Shown: piece by piece, positions 1-8,424 of the stretch
Layout of the letters: every line of letters begins with the position of its first letter
Numbering within the stretch: the first letter of the stretch is position 1
Origin: Kiritimatiellia bacterium
GTDB lineage: Bacteria > Verrucomicrobiota > Kiritimatiellia > CAIVKH01
Length of the DNA: 64,000 nt
Assembly (NCBI GenBank): GCA_027493775.1
Contig: JAOSKE010000004.1
Span: 1-64,000 of the forward strand
Direction: 5' to 3'
Made by a program: the position numbers and the translations under genes
Notes under the pieces: generated by a model
The model's database searches: none
Told to the model about the DNA's origin: nothing
Seen by the model: only the letters and a program-made list of their open reading frames with translations

Positions 1-792
1 TGCTTACGCTCGGATCGGGCCGCAGAGGGATGCGGCTCATGAGCGCATCGAACGTCGTGGGTGTGTCACCGCGCCAAGCCGCGCGGGAGCGCGCCTGAAT
101 CCCGATGCGGCATCGGGACCAGGCAGCGTCGCATAACAGCGCGTGTTATGCGTCCGTTCCTCCCTCGAAGACTCGGTCGTCACACGTTGCCCTTTCAGGC
201 GCACCCCCGCGTTGCCTCCAGGCCGAAAAGTCCGGCGCGCTGCACGCGCCACACTTTTCGACCTTCCGGCAACCCTACGGGCTGGAACAGAAAGCGTTCT
301 GTTCCCTTGGCGCTGCGTGGTTGGTGCATCGAACGTCCTTGGTGATGCCAGCGCCGCCGCAACCCTACGCGGCCCGAAAGGCGGCCTATCGGCCTTAGCA
401 GGGGAACCCCTCCCGATACACGCCGCAAGGCGTCGTGATCGGGGACCCGGTTCCCCCTCTGCCGCAACGTCAAGGCGTCGGCAAGCGCCGCCTTCACGTC
501 GCGTCATTCACCCCACCCCCATAGCTGTCATCCCGCCTGCTTGCGCACGCGGGCCGCCAGCCCCGACGCTCGCGGCAGGCATCGCGCCAGCGGAGCTTGC
601 ACGCTGCCTGCTTGTCGCTCGCTGATGCGGTCGCCGCCCCGAAGACGTGGCGTCGGTCGTGTTCCCGCTTCGCTTTCAAGGCCCGGCAGGAAGTGGGGGC
701 CTTGAAAACGAAGCAAGGGAATGAGGCGTGGCGTTCTCAGCGCGACGATACGCCGCGATCATGTGGGCCGCGCTGGGACGCGCCACACGGAA
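1..792. other. Non-coding stretch dense in inverted repeats
   Basis: No convincing gene is seen; the open frames here are unlike any family I know and follow from high GC. The stretch holds several perfect or nested inverted repeats: 8-base arms at 131-138/144-151; a two-tier stem with arms 225-231/253-259 and 234-239/245-250; 7-base arms at 284-290/299-305; and a three-tier stem with arms 401-408/449-456, 412-417/438-443 and 421-424/429-432. Such density suggests either a cluster of palindromic repeats or a structured RNA/replication region beside the primase module. The function is unknown. Confidence 0.55.
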
Positions 793-812
793 AACGCCGC
801 TTTCGCGGCGTT
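793..812 (-). terminator. Rho-independent terminator of the XRE gene
   Basis: Perfect 8-base arms (793-800 and 805-812) around a 4-base loop. Read on the minus strand the stem is followed by TTTT, and it lies 13 bases beyond the stop codon of the regulator gene. It fits an intrinsic terminator for that gene. Confidence 0.7.
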
Positions 813-824
813 GAGGTTGAGCGG

Positions 825-1277
825 CTAAAAAAATGACGCGCTCAAATCGCGTATACGCCGCGAACGCGATGCGGTGAAGGTGATGACATGTGGGGAGTCA
901 GCGTCCGGCGACGTTATTGCGTGGCAGTCTTTTTGCAGGACGAAGGCTTCGACGAACTCAACGACCTTGGTCTGCTGCTTGCGGGGCAATCGGGATACCT
1001 GCTCGAAAACTTGCCACACTTTGCCGGTCGGCCCGTTCGCCTTGGCAGGCTTCAGGCCGAGAAGCTCGTCGGTCGTCGTGTTCAACGCGGCTGCTAGGGC
1101 AATGAGTTGTTCCGGCTTCAACGTGACGGAACGCCGTTCCCAATGAGCAATCACACGGCGGTCAACACCGACCTTTTCGGCGAGTTGAGCTTGTGACAAT
1201 CCCGTCCGCTGCCGCGCCTTGGTGACGCGCGCGCCGAAATCCGTCCGCGGATGGTCTGTCGGTCTTCCTGTTCGCAT
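825..1277 (-). CDS. XRE-family helix-turn-helix transcriptional regulator
   Basis: About 150 residues. An XRE/Cro-type HTH domain fills roughly residues 12-70, with the family features visible: a GLSQAQLAEKVGVDR-type recognition helix, an HWERR segment and an ending of the form ALNTTTDELLG. The C-terminal half is a basic tail without a recognised fold. The open frame extends 48 bases upstream, but I chose the internal ATG at 1277 because the longer start runs into the probable promoter/operator next to the primase gene. It is divergent from the primase gene and is probably the repressor of that module. The family call is firm; the target is inference. Confidence 0.8.
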   Translation of the reverse strand: MRTGRPTDHPRTDFGARVTKARQRTGLSQAQLAEKVGVDRRVIAHWERRSVTLKPEQLIALAAALNTTTDELLGLKPAKANGPTGKVWQVFEQVSRLPRKQQTKVVEFVEAFVLQKDCHAITSPDADSPHVITFTASRSRRIRDLSASFF

Positions 1278-1329
1278 GCCGTCATCATACGGCACGATCA
1301 AAATACTTTCCGAAATCTGTTGCATACAT

Positions 1330-1344
1330 GTACAAGATATGTAC
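1330..1344. promoter_or_regulatory. Candidate operator between XRE gene and primase
   Basis: An inverted repeat with 5-base arms (GTACA/TGTAC) and a 5-base spacer, overlapping a direct repeat ATGTAC at 1329-1334 and 1339-1344. It lies in the intergenic space between divergent regulator and primase genes, where an XRE protein would be expected to bind. This is inference from position and symmetry. Confidence 0.4.
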
Positions 1345-1410
1345 TATTCGGGGGCATGTCAAAAAGAAAGAAAACGGACTTGACGCTATTTTCAAAACCC
1401 GGAGGGGACC

Positions 1411-4312
1411 ATGCCTCGGATACCTGACACCGAAATCGACCGGATCAAGCGGGAAACGGACCTGGCGGCGCTGGTGCGTTCGCGCGGGGTGGACCTCAAA
1501 CCGCACGGCACCGGCAACCTGGTCGGGACGTGTCCCTTTCACGAGGACAAGGAGCCGTCCTTTATCGTGACCCCGGCGAAGGGACTCTATCACTGCATGG
1601 GATGCGGGGCGGCCGGCAACGCGATCCAGTTCGTCGGGAAGTTCGACGGCGTGAGCTTCCGCCACGCCTTCGAGATCCTCAATGCGGGTCCGGCGGCGTT
1701 CTCTCCGCCGTCCGACGCGCCGCTGAAAAAAGCGACCGTGCCCCGGCTCGACCTGCCGTTCGACCCGGAGTCGGATGACGCCACGCTCATGCGCCAGGTG
1801 GTGGACTACTACCACGAACGACTGTTGAAAACGCCCGCCGCCCTGGACTACCTGCGGGGGCGGGGACTGCACGACGAGGAGGCCGTCGACCGCTTCCGGC
1901 TCGGCTTCGCCGACCGGACGCTGTGCCTGCGGTTGCCGGACAAGAACCGGAAGGACGGCGCGGCGATCCGGACGCGGCTGCAATCGCTGGGCCTGCTCCG
2001 GGAATCCGGACACGAACACTTTAACGGTTCGCTGGTGTTGCCGATCTTCGACGAACGCGGCGACGTGGCCGAAGTCTACGGCCGCAAGATCACCCAGGGC
2101 TTGCGCAAAGGCACGCCCCATCATCTGTACTTGCCCGGACCCCACGCCTGGATATGGAACGCCGAGGCCTTGAACGAACCGGAAATCATCCTGTGCGAGG
2201 CCCCGCTCGATGCGTTGACGTTCTGGATACACGGGTTCCGCAATGTGACGTTCATCTACGGGACGAACGGGTTCACCGATGAACTGTTCGACGCGATCCT
2301 TGCCCGGAAGGTGCGGCGCGTCCGCATTGCCTACGATGCCGACGACGCCGGGAACAAGGCGGCGCTGCGGGACGCCGACCGCCTGACGGCGCGCGGCGTG
2401 GACTGCTTCCGGGTCAAGTTCCCGCACGGCATGGACGCCAACGAATACGCTCGCAAGGTGACACCCGCTCCGCCCGCCGAAGGCGGGTCCGCCTCTGGAG
2501 GAAAATCTCTGGCCGCTGCCTTGAACGCGGCGGAATGGCTGGGTGCTTCACACACGCTCACACGCGCGCCTTCTTCTTTAGTTGCTATAGCTGCTAAAGA
2601 AGAAGCTGCTTCCGGCTCTGCGGGCTCCGCGCCTCCGCGCGAGATATCTTCCCTCGACCGCATCGGCCCTTCGACGTTGCTCAGGGCAGGCGAATACCAC
2701 GCGCTCAAGCTCGGCCAACGCGAGTACCGCGTCGGCGGACTCGACAAGAACAACAGCCTCGACGTGCTCAAGGTGTCGTTGCGGTTGCGCTACGGCGAGA
2801 CCTTCCACCTCGACAGCTTCGATCTTCTACGCGACGGCGACCGCCGCCGCTTCATCGAACGCGCCGCCGAGGAAACCACGCTCGAAAAGGAACTGATCAA
2901 ACGCGACCTGGGCAAACTGCTGCTGGCCCTCGAACAGGAACAGACGGACCGCCTGTCCGCCGCGCCCGCTGCCGGCAACGCGCCGCGCGTGCCCGAACTC
3001 ACGGCGGAGGAACGCGCCGAAGCGTTGGAACTGCTCACGTCCCCGGACCTGGTCGGTCGGATCGGCGACCTGTTCGACGCGTGCGGGCTGGTCGGCGAGC
3101 ACAGCAACCGTTTAGCCGCGTATCTCGCCTGCACGTCGCGCAAGCTCGACAAACCTTTAGCCGTCATCATCCAGAGCACCAGCGCCGCGGGCAAGAGCAC
3201 GCTCATGGAAGCCGTGCTCTCCATGTTCCCGCCGGAAGATCAGGTCAAATACTCCGCCATGACCGGCCAGAGCCTGTACTACCTCGGAGAAACCAACCTC
3301 AAACACCGTATCCTCGCCATCGTCGAAGAAGAAGGCGCGGAGAAAGCGTCCTACGCGCTCAAGCTGCTGCAGTCGGAAGGGGAACTCACCATCGCCAGCA
3401 CCGGCAAAGACCCGCACACGGGGCGCATGGAGACGCAGGAATACCATGTCGAAGGCCCGGTTATGATCTTCCTGACCACGACCGCGATCGACATCGACGA
3501 GGAACTGCAGAACCGGTGTCTTACGCTCACGGTCGACGAGAGCCGCGAACAGACCGAACGGATCCACACGCTGCAGCGTCAGGCCCGTACGCTCGAAGGA
3601 CTGCGGCTAAAGAAACAGAAGCAACGGTTGATTGCGCTGCTGCGCAACGCGCAACGGCTGTTGGGACCCGGTCGACGTGGTCAACCCCTGGGCGGATCAA
3701 CTCACGTTCACGGCGGACCGCACCCGGACGCGGCGCGACCATGAAAAATACCTCACCCTGATCGACGCCATCGCACTGCTGCACCAGCATCAACGGCCGA
3801 GGGAACAGGTCGAAGGCGGCGGAACCTTCATGCGGGTTACGCTCGACGATATCGCGCTCGCGAATCAACTCGCGCCGGACCTGCTGGGCCGGTCGCTCGA
3901 CGAGTTACCGCCGCAGACGCGGCGCGTACTGGACGCGATCAAGCAGATCGTGCGCGAACGCTGCGAGGCGGAGGAGATCGAGCCCCGGCATTGCTTCTTT
4001 AGTCGCCGGGATATACGCGCCCGGCTGGGCTGGTCCGTCACGCAAGTCCGCGTCCACCTCGACCGCTTGCGCGAGCTTGAACACATCGCCGCGCGGTACG
4101 GCCGTCCCGGCAGCGCGTTCCAGTACGAACTGCTTACCGACTACCGGGAGCAATCCGATACGGCCCTGATCGGCCTGCTGGACGTGGAAAAACTACAGGT
4201 ACGACGAAAACCTGACGGGAATAACGGGCACCTGACGGGGGGATGGCGGCCCCCGGCCCGTCAGGTTCAACCCGTTGAAGAATCGCGCCTTACGCTCAAC
4301 CTGACGGCCTGA
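1411..4312 (+). CDS. CHC2 zinc-finger/Toprim primase with P-loop ATPase domain (one frameshift)
   Basis: DnaG-like primase fused to a helicase-type ATPase, probably for replication of a mobile element. A CHC2 zinc finger is at residues 41-65 (C41, H44, C62, C65), a Toprim domain around 255-340 with the acidic YDADDAG motif near 308, and a Walker A SAAGKST at 591-597. A strong ribosome-binding site (GGAGGGG) precedes the ATG at 1411. The frame breaks at a GGG run at 3663-3665: removing one G joins the first part (ending 3744 in its own frame) to the rest, which ends at 4312 with a winged-helix-like tail, giving about 966 residues. The linker between Toprim and ATPase is packed with palindromic repeats. 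A tyrosine recombinase gene follows 49 bases later. Confidence 0.8.
2467..2702 (+). repeat. Palindromic repeats inserted in the primase linker
   Basis: Inside the primase frame lie a double hairpin at about 2468-2502 (CCGCC-GAA-GGCGG followed by TCCGCC-TCT-GGAGGA), a perfect inverted repeat with 11-base arms at 2571-2581/2594-2604, and a CTTCGAC...GCTCAGG type unit at 2668-2686. All keep the reading frame and encode low-complexity Pro/Gly/Ser/Ala sequence between two domains. The first unit has the same architecture as the 30-base insertion in the RHS genes at 19974-20003 and 23602-23631. Confidence 0.6.
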
Positions 4313-4361
4313 CGCGATCGCACATCTGGAACCCCGAAAACAAGGCGTCGTAATCGTACCC

Positions 4362-5438
4362 ATGAACACCCCCGCGAAAGGATATGCCAAGGCCCGGCAC
4401 ATGCGGCGCTGGACCGACAAGAAAGGCGGCTACGAAGCCGCCCCGGACGGCTTCGACCGCAGCGCGGCGGACACGCTCGCCAGTCTCATCGACGAATGGT
4501 TCCGCCGCCTGGAGGAACGCGCGTACTCCGCGCGCACCGTCGAGGCCCACAAGTGGGCCTTGCGCATGTTCGTACGCTGGGCCGAAGAACGCGACCTGCG
4601 CACCGCGCACCAGATCACGCGCCCGATCCTCGAGAGTTATCAACGCTGGCTGTTCCGGTACCGGCAGGAGAACGGCAAGCCGCTCGGCGTCACCACGCAG
4701 CGCATGCGACTCGGCGCCGTGCAACGGTTCTTCGCGTGGCTGTGCAAGGACCACCGGCTTGACGCCAATCCCGCCGCCGATCTCGAGTTGCCCAGGAAGC
4801 CGCATCGTTCGTTGCCCAAAGCGTTGAGCCTGCCCGAAGTCGAAGCCGTGTTGAACGTGCCCGACGTCACCGGCCCGCTCGGCATTCGTGACCGCGCGAT
4901 ACTCGAAACCCTCTACGCGACCGGCATCCGCCGCGCGGAAGTGGTGCGCCTCGACGTGGACGATCTCGACCGCGGCGCGGCGTGCTCACGGTGAGGAAAG
5001 GGAAGGGCGGCAAGGGACCGCGTCGTTCCGGTAGGCGAACGCGCTTTGCACTGGATGAACCGCTACCTTGAACACACGCGGCCGCTCTTGGAGACGGCCG
5101 CCACCGATCGCGCGTTGTTCCTGACCGGTTACGGCGAGCGGTTCAGCGCGACGTATCTCGGCAACTGGGTTCGGCGTGTCATCGAGGCCGCCGACATCGG
5201 CCACCTGGGAAGCTGCCACCTGTTCCGCCACTCCTGCGCCACGCACATGCTCGAGAACGGCGCGGACATCCGGTTTATTCAGCAGATGTTGGGACACGCC
5301 CGGCTCGACACCACGCAGATTTACACCGAGGTCGGCATCCTTCAACTGCGCGAAGTCCACGCCAGAACGCACCCGCACGCGACGTTGAACAGTCTAACAA
5401 AAAAGCCTGAAAACAGGCCGATAAAACCTTCCCTTTAG
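4362..5438 (+). CDS. Tyrosine recombinase, XerC/D-like (two compensating indels)
   Basis: Integrase of the phage/Xer tyrosine family. The N-terminal SAM-like core-binding domain covers about residues 25-135; the catalytic domain begins near 150. The first catalytic Arg is in the ATGIRRAEV motif, the H-x-x-R box in CHLFRHSCATH, the second His in LGHARL and the nucleophile Tyr in TTQIYT. The frame is broken by a 2-base excess near 4973-4981 and one extra G at 5014-5016, which together restore frame but put a stop at 4992; the corrected segment reads as the usual KGKGGKDR beta-hairpin. It is probably intact in the living cell. It sits in tandem with the primase, as in integrative elements. A terminator follows. 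Confidence 0.82.
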
Positions 5439-5541
5439 CCGCCGATTTTAGTAGCTTTCCGGCATGGGTTTTTATGCCACAGAAACGCCGTGCCTGCCCC
5501 GCCCCGAGGCGGGGGTGCGACCGTCCGCAGGAAACATACCT

Positions 5542-5569
5542 CCCCCGAAAAATCGCGTCGGGGGTTTTT
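5542..5569 (+). terminator. Rho-independent terminator after the recombinase
   Basis: A 7-base stem CCCCCGA/TCGGGGG (5542-5548 and 5558-5564) followed directly by TTTTT, 104 bases after the recombinase stop. It probably ends the primase-recombinase transcript. A further small hairpin with GGCAT/ATGCC arms lies at about 5461-5477. Confidence 0.75.
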
Positions 5570-5618
5570 CGACGTCCACACCCGACCGCGCCCGGCGTTC
5601 CGCCCCGCAAACCCTTGA

Positions 5619-6149
5619 GCCGCACCGGGAAAATGCGCCTACCCCTACGACAACCGCGTCGGGTGTGCGCTTTACGGCTATCGGTTCTACAATCCCGAAC
5701 TCGGAAGGTGGATCAACAGAGATCCGATTGGGGAGAGTGGATTTCGAAAAACTTGGGACGCGAGAGCGCTGTTGGAAAAAGCAACGCGGGCAAGAGTCGG
5801 CTCGCTTTACAGCTTTGTATATGGCGATCCAATTTTGCTAACTGATGTTTTGGGGTTGGACGCTTACGACGACTGCGTCCAAGACGCTCTGGATTTCTAT
5901 AAAGAATGCGTAATAACCGGAGCTATAGGCTGTGGGGTTGGTACATGCGCATGCCTGCTTCTCGCGCCGGGCCTTACAAAAGCTGCGTGCCTGATCGCGG
6001 CAATTGTGGGATGCAGAAAAGTTCCGCAGATATGTCAAGGCTATACCGATGCAAAATTGAATCTTTGCGAAACACTCAAAAACGCCAGCCGTGGAGAGGG
6101 TGCGCTAGAAGGATCGTCGTTGGTTTCTGGTTCGCAGGGTGCACGATGA
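5619..6149 (+). pseudogene. Orphan RHS 3' end with Cys-rich tip
   Basis: The open frame from 5619 has no proper start and begins inside the RHS-associated core, with the typical GYRFYNPELGRWINRDPIG segment. After the LTDVLGLD junction comes a unique tip of about 95 residues, with two hydrophobic Gly/Ala stretches and eight to nine cysteines. There is no upstream RHS body, so this is a detached tip cassette rather than an expressible RHS protein, unless it recombines into a full gene. The stop overlaps the start of the next small gene by four bases (ATGA), as in the other tip/partner pairs of this window. The tip matches no family I recognise. Confidence 0.65.
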
Positions 6150-6403
6150 TTGTGCGATTGTGGATAGGTTTTTTATCAGCATTGTTCCTCAGTAGTATCG
6201 CTGTAGTGTCTTTGCAGCGCACGTCTGATCCGAAGGTCGCTGTAATGGTTATTGCACTGTTTTTCCCAATACCCTTTGCTGCTACTACCAGCTCGCTTCT
6301 CGAGCTTTGGAAGGAAATCAAAATCTTGCGCGCTAAAACAGAAAGAAGCCCTGAGCGGAGGCCCCCGAGCATGAGCGGGCCGCGCGATAGGGGTGAAGTC
6401 TAG
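6146..6403 (+). CDS. Small membrane protein, partner of the RHS tip
   Basis: About 85 residues with two hydrophobic segments (roughly residues 3-22 and 30-52), then a charged tail. The ATG overlaps the stop of the preceding RHS tip (ATGA), which implies translational coupling. By position it is equivalent to the small membrane or lipoprotein genes after the other RHS tips at 20.7, 22.8, 24.4, 26.1, 28.2 and 29.8 kb. An immunity role is the natural guess from RHS toxin biology but the sequence does not show it. The last 20 or so codons run into a repeat shared with 24.87 kb, so the original C-terminus may be lost. Confidence 0.5.
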   Translation: MIVRLWIGFLSALFLSSIAVVSLQRTSDPKVAVMVIALFFPIPFAATTSSLLELWKEIKILRAKTERSPERRPPSMSGPRDRGEV

Positions 6404-6428
6404 CCATTCGGTTCTGCTGAAAAACCCC
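6397..6428 (+). repeat. Spacer repeat shared with 24873-24904
   Basis: About 30 bases (TCTAGNCATTCGGTTCTGCTG then AAAAACCCC) occur after the partner gene here and again at 24873-24904 between two RHS cassettes. This marks a common junction sequence between otherwise unrelated cassettes. Confidence 0.7.
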
Positions 6429-6632
6429 CTACTTGCGGATGCGCCCTTTTGGTTTGGCGGGCTGCGTTCGGATAAGGTGAAGTTCATGGCGGTCGAGTAG
6501 TTCCCACTCAACCTCTTCACCGCCCTCCAAGCCGATGGCGGCGGCCAGCGGAATGGGGATGTTGACGTAAAGGCGGACTTTCACGCCCTTGGATCGAATA
6601 GCCTGCACTTTTAATGGATAGGTTGTTGTCAT
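6429..6632 (-). CDS. AbrB/MazE-like DNA-binding protein
   Basis: Sixty-seven residues. The segment around residues 20-45 (VRLYVNIPIPLAAAIGLEGG) is a swapped-hairpin AbrB/MazE/SpoVT pattern: a beta strand, then IP-x-x-AAAIGL, then a G-E-x-V-x-W strand. Such proteins are usually antitoxins or transition-state regulators. No toxin gene is seen next to it; an IS110 fragment lies upstream and an RHS cassette downstream, so a partner may have been lost. A perfect palindrome 10 bases before the start could be its autoregulatory operator. Assignment to the superfamily is moderately sure; the role is not. Confidence 0.6.
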   Translation of the reverse strand: MTTTYPLKVQAIRSKGVKVRLYVNIPIPLAAAIGLEGGEEVEWELLDRHELHLIRTQPAKPKGRIRK

Positions 6633-6641
6633 TTCGATACG

Positions 6642-6652
6642 CTATCTGATAG
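6642..6652. promoter_or_regulatory. Palindrome upstream of the AbrB-like gene
   Basis: A perfect 11-base palindrome CTATCTGATAG within a longer run of related TAGCTA/CTATC motifs up to about 6662, just upstream of the AbrB-like start. It is a plausible autoregulatory site. Confidence 0.35.
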
Positions 6653-6801
6653 ACTAGCTATTAGCAAGGGGAAATTATCATGACAAAAAGGGGTCAGATA
6701 ACATGAAAGGCGGTTAGAGCTCCGTAGATGCGGCATAATGCCCATCAAGCAATTGAAGGCGCGGCCATAGTGGCCCGTCATGTTGCCCGGAGATAACCGC
6801 C

Positions 6802-7277
6802 ATGAACTACATTGGTATAGACTATCACAAACGCTACTCAGTCGTCTGCATCGTTGATGAGAACGACCAGATCCTTGCTGAAGAACGTATCGAACACGCG
6901 TTTGCCGAGCGCTTCGCCGCGCTCTTTGCGGAACACGCGCCTTGTGCGCTCGCCTTCGAGGCGACGATGAACTGGAGCTGGCTCTACGAAGTTGTCGAAC
7001 GCATCCCCGCCGTCGAACGAATCGTTATGGCCAACCCGCTGTACGTTCGCCTCATCGCGGCCGCCCAGATTAAAACCGACAAAATCGACGCTCGCAAGCT
7101 CGCACGGCTCCTGCGCGCCAACCTGCTGCCCGCATCGCATATTCCCGACCGCGCGACGCGCCTTCGCAAGGAGGTGCTGCGCCAACGCACCTTCTGGGTG
7201 CGGGAGCGCACCAAGGTTCGCAATCGTATTCACCGGCTCTTGGGCCGCCAACACGACCTGGCCATGCCGCAGGTCTC
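6802..7277 (+). pseudogene. IS110-family transposase, 3' truncated
   Basis: N-terminal RuvC-like DEDD domain of an IS110 transposase: MNYIGIDYHKR at the start with the first Asp, an FEATMNWSWLY segment with the Glu, and a TDKIDARKLARLL motif with the Asp pair. At 7278 the homology stops where an IS3-family end begins; the open frame runs on to 7314 through IS3 sequence. The C-terminal Transposase_20 domain with its Ser is missing, so the element cannot move by itself. A short REP-like sequence (GGGTCAGATAACA) lies at 6691-6703 upstream. Confidence 0.85.
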
Positions 7278-7452
7278 TGAGCTTCCCCCGATTTGTGAAC
7301 AGTGTCGGGTCTAACGGTTGGTGGGGTACTCCTTTTTGTTGTTGTTTTCAATGTCAGTTTGCTGGATGGATTGGGTGTCCACGGAAACGCAAGCGGGCTC
7401 TGCTGGAGAGCAACTCGCCGAGGGATACGTGGATATTGCGACCACAGGTCGG

Positions 7453-7480
7453 GGCCGGGGAGTCATCTCCCCGGCCTTTT
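7453..7480 (+). terminator. Terminator-like hairpin at the IS3 edge
   Basis: A 9-base stem GGCCGGGGA/TCCCCGGCC (7453-7461 and 7468-7476) followed by TTTTCC. It lies just beyond the 3' end of orfB. On the plus strand it would stop transcription entering the element from outside. Confidence 0.6.
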
Positions 7481-7490
7481 CCTTGCCGAC

Positions 7491-8370
7491 CTAGGGAGCA
7501 AGCGATGCCTCTGAAAACTCCGCCGAAGGCGTCTTGGGCAACGACTGCCTTTCGAAGGCCGCTGGACTCATTCCCAGCGCGGTGTGGATGCGGCGCCGAT
7601 TGTAGTACGTTTCGATATAGTCAAATACGCGATAGCGAACTGCGGCCAGATCGGGCATTTCCCACCGGTTGAGTTCTTCGCGTTTGATCACCCCGAAAAA
7701 GCTCTCCATGGTGGCATTGTCGTAGCAGTTTCCCCTGGCGCTCATGCTGCGAATGAATCCGAAGGCCTCCGTCCGTTGAATAAACGCCTCGCTGGCATAT
7801 TGGCTACCCCGATCGGAGTGGACCACCACGCCGGTCGGCCAGCCTTGGCGTTGGGCAGCCATCTGCAAGGCATCGGTGACCAGGCTGCTTTCCAGATGAT
7901 CGCCGAGTTGCCAACCGACGATTTTGTGCAGATACAGATCGAGTACGGCGGCCAAATAGACCCAGCCCTGCCCGCAGTGGACATAGGTGATATCCATGGC
8001 CCACGCCTGATTGGCATGGGTTATTTCCATGCTTTTGAGCAGGTTGGGCGCAATCGGGCCACCATGCGAACTCTCGGTGGTTCGCGGCGCCTTGCGGTGC
8101 GGGGTGATCGCGTACAGACCGGCTTCACGCATCAGGCGTGCCACACGATTTTCACCGCAACTCATGCCTTCGGCACGAAGCTGGATGCAAATGCGTGGAC
8201 TTCCGTATCGCTGTTGATGCTCCTGATATACCCGGGCAATGGCCTGCGTCAGCACGGCGTTTTCCTGGGCACGAGGACCGGGATCGGCGGATCGGTAAAC
8301 GCTCGCGCGCGACACGCTCAGGACTTCGGCCAGCCGTTGCACCGGAAACTCGTCGAGCAGCTGATTCATC
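7491..8370 (-). CDS. IS3 transposase OrfB (rve/DDE integrase core)
   Basis: About 293 residues. It has an HTH_21-like N-terminal region (QRYGSPRICIQLR), then the retroviral-type integrase core: WAMDITYVHCGQGWVYLAA with the first Asp, HSDRGSQYASEAF with the second, and CYDNATMESFFGVIKREEL with the Glu, ending in YNRRRIHTALGMSPAAFE. In a normal IS3 it would be made as an OrfA-OrfB fusion by -1 frameshifting. Here its upstream frame has been joined to ISL3 sequence, so the fusion cannot form. Confidence 0.9.
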
Positions 8371-8424
8371 GCCGACCTCCTTTGGGCATCTGTTGGCTGA
8401 AAATATTCAAAGCCTTTTTTAAAA

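Noticed and set aside
37-720. Several open frames of 60-160 codons on both strands
   Set aside because: Arg/Pro/Ala-rich, mutually overlapping, no start signals, no family pattern, and interrupted by hairpins.
4992-5045. Two separate recombinase genes, or UGA recoding
   Set aside because: Two small indels that sum to three bases explain the break and restore the family sequence; other genes here use TGA as a normal stop.
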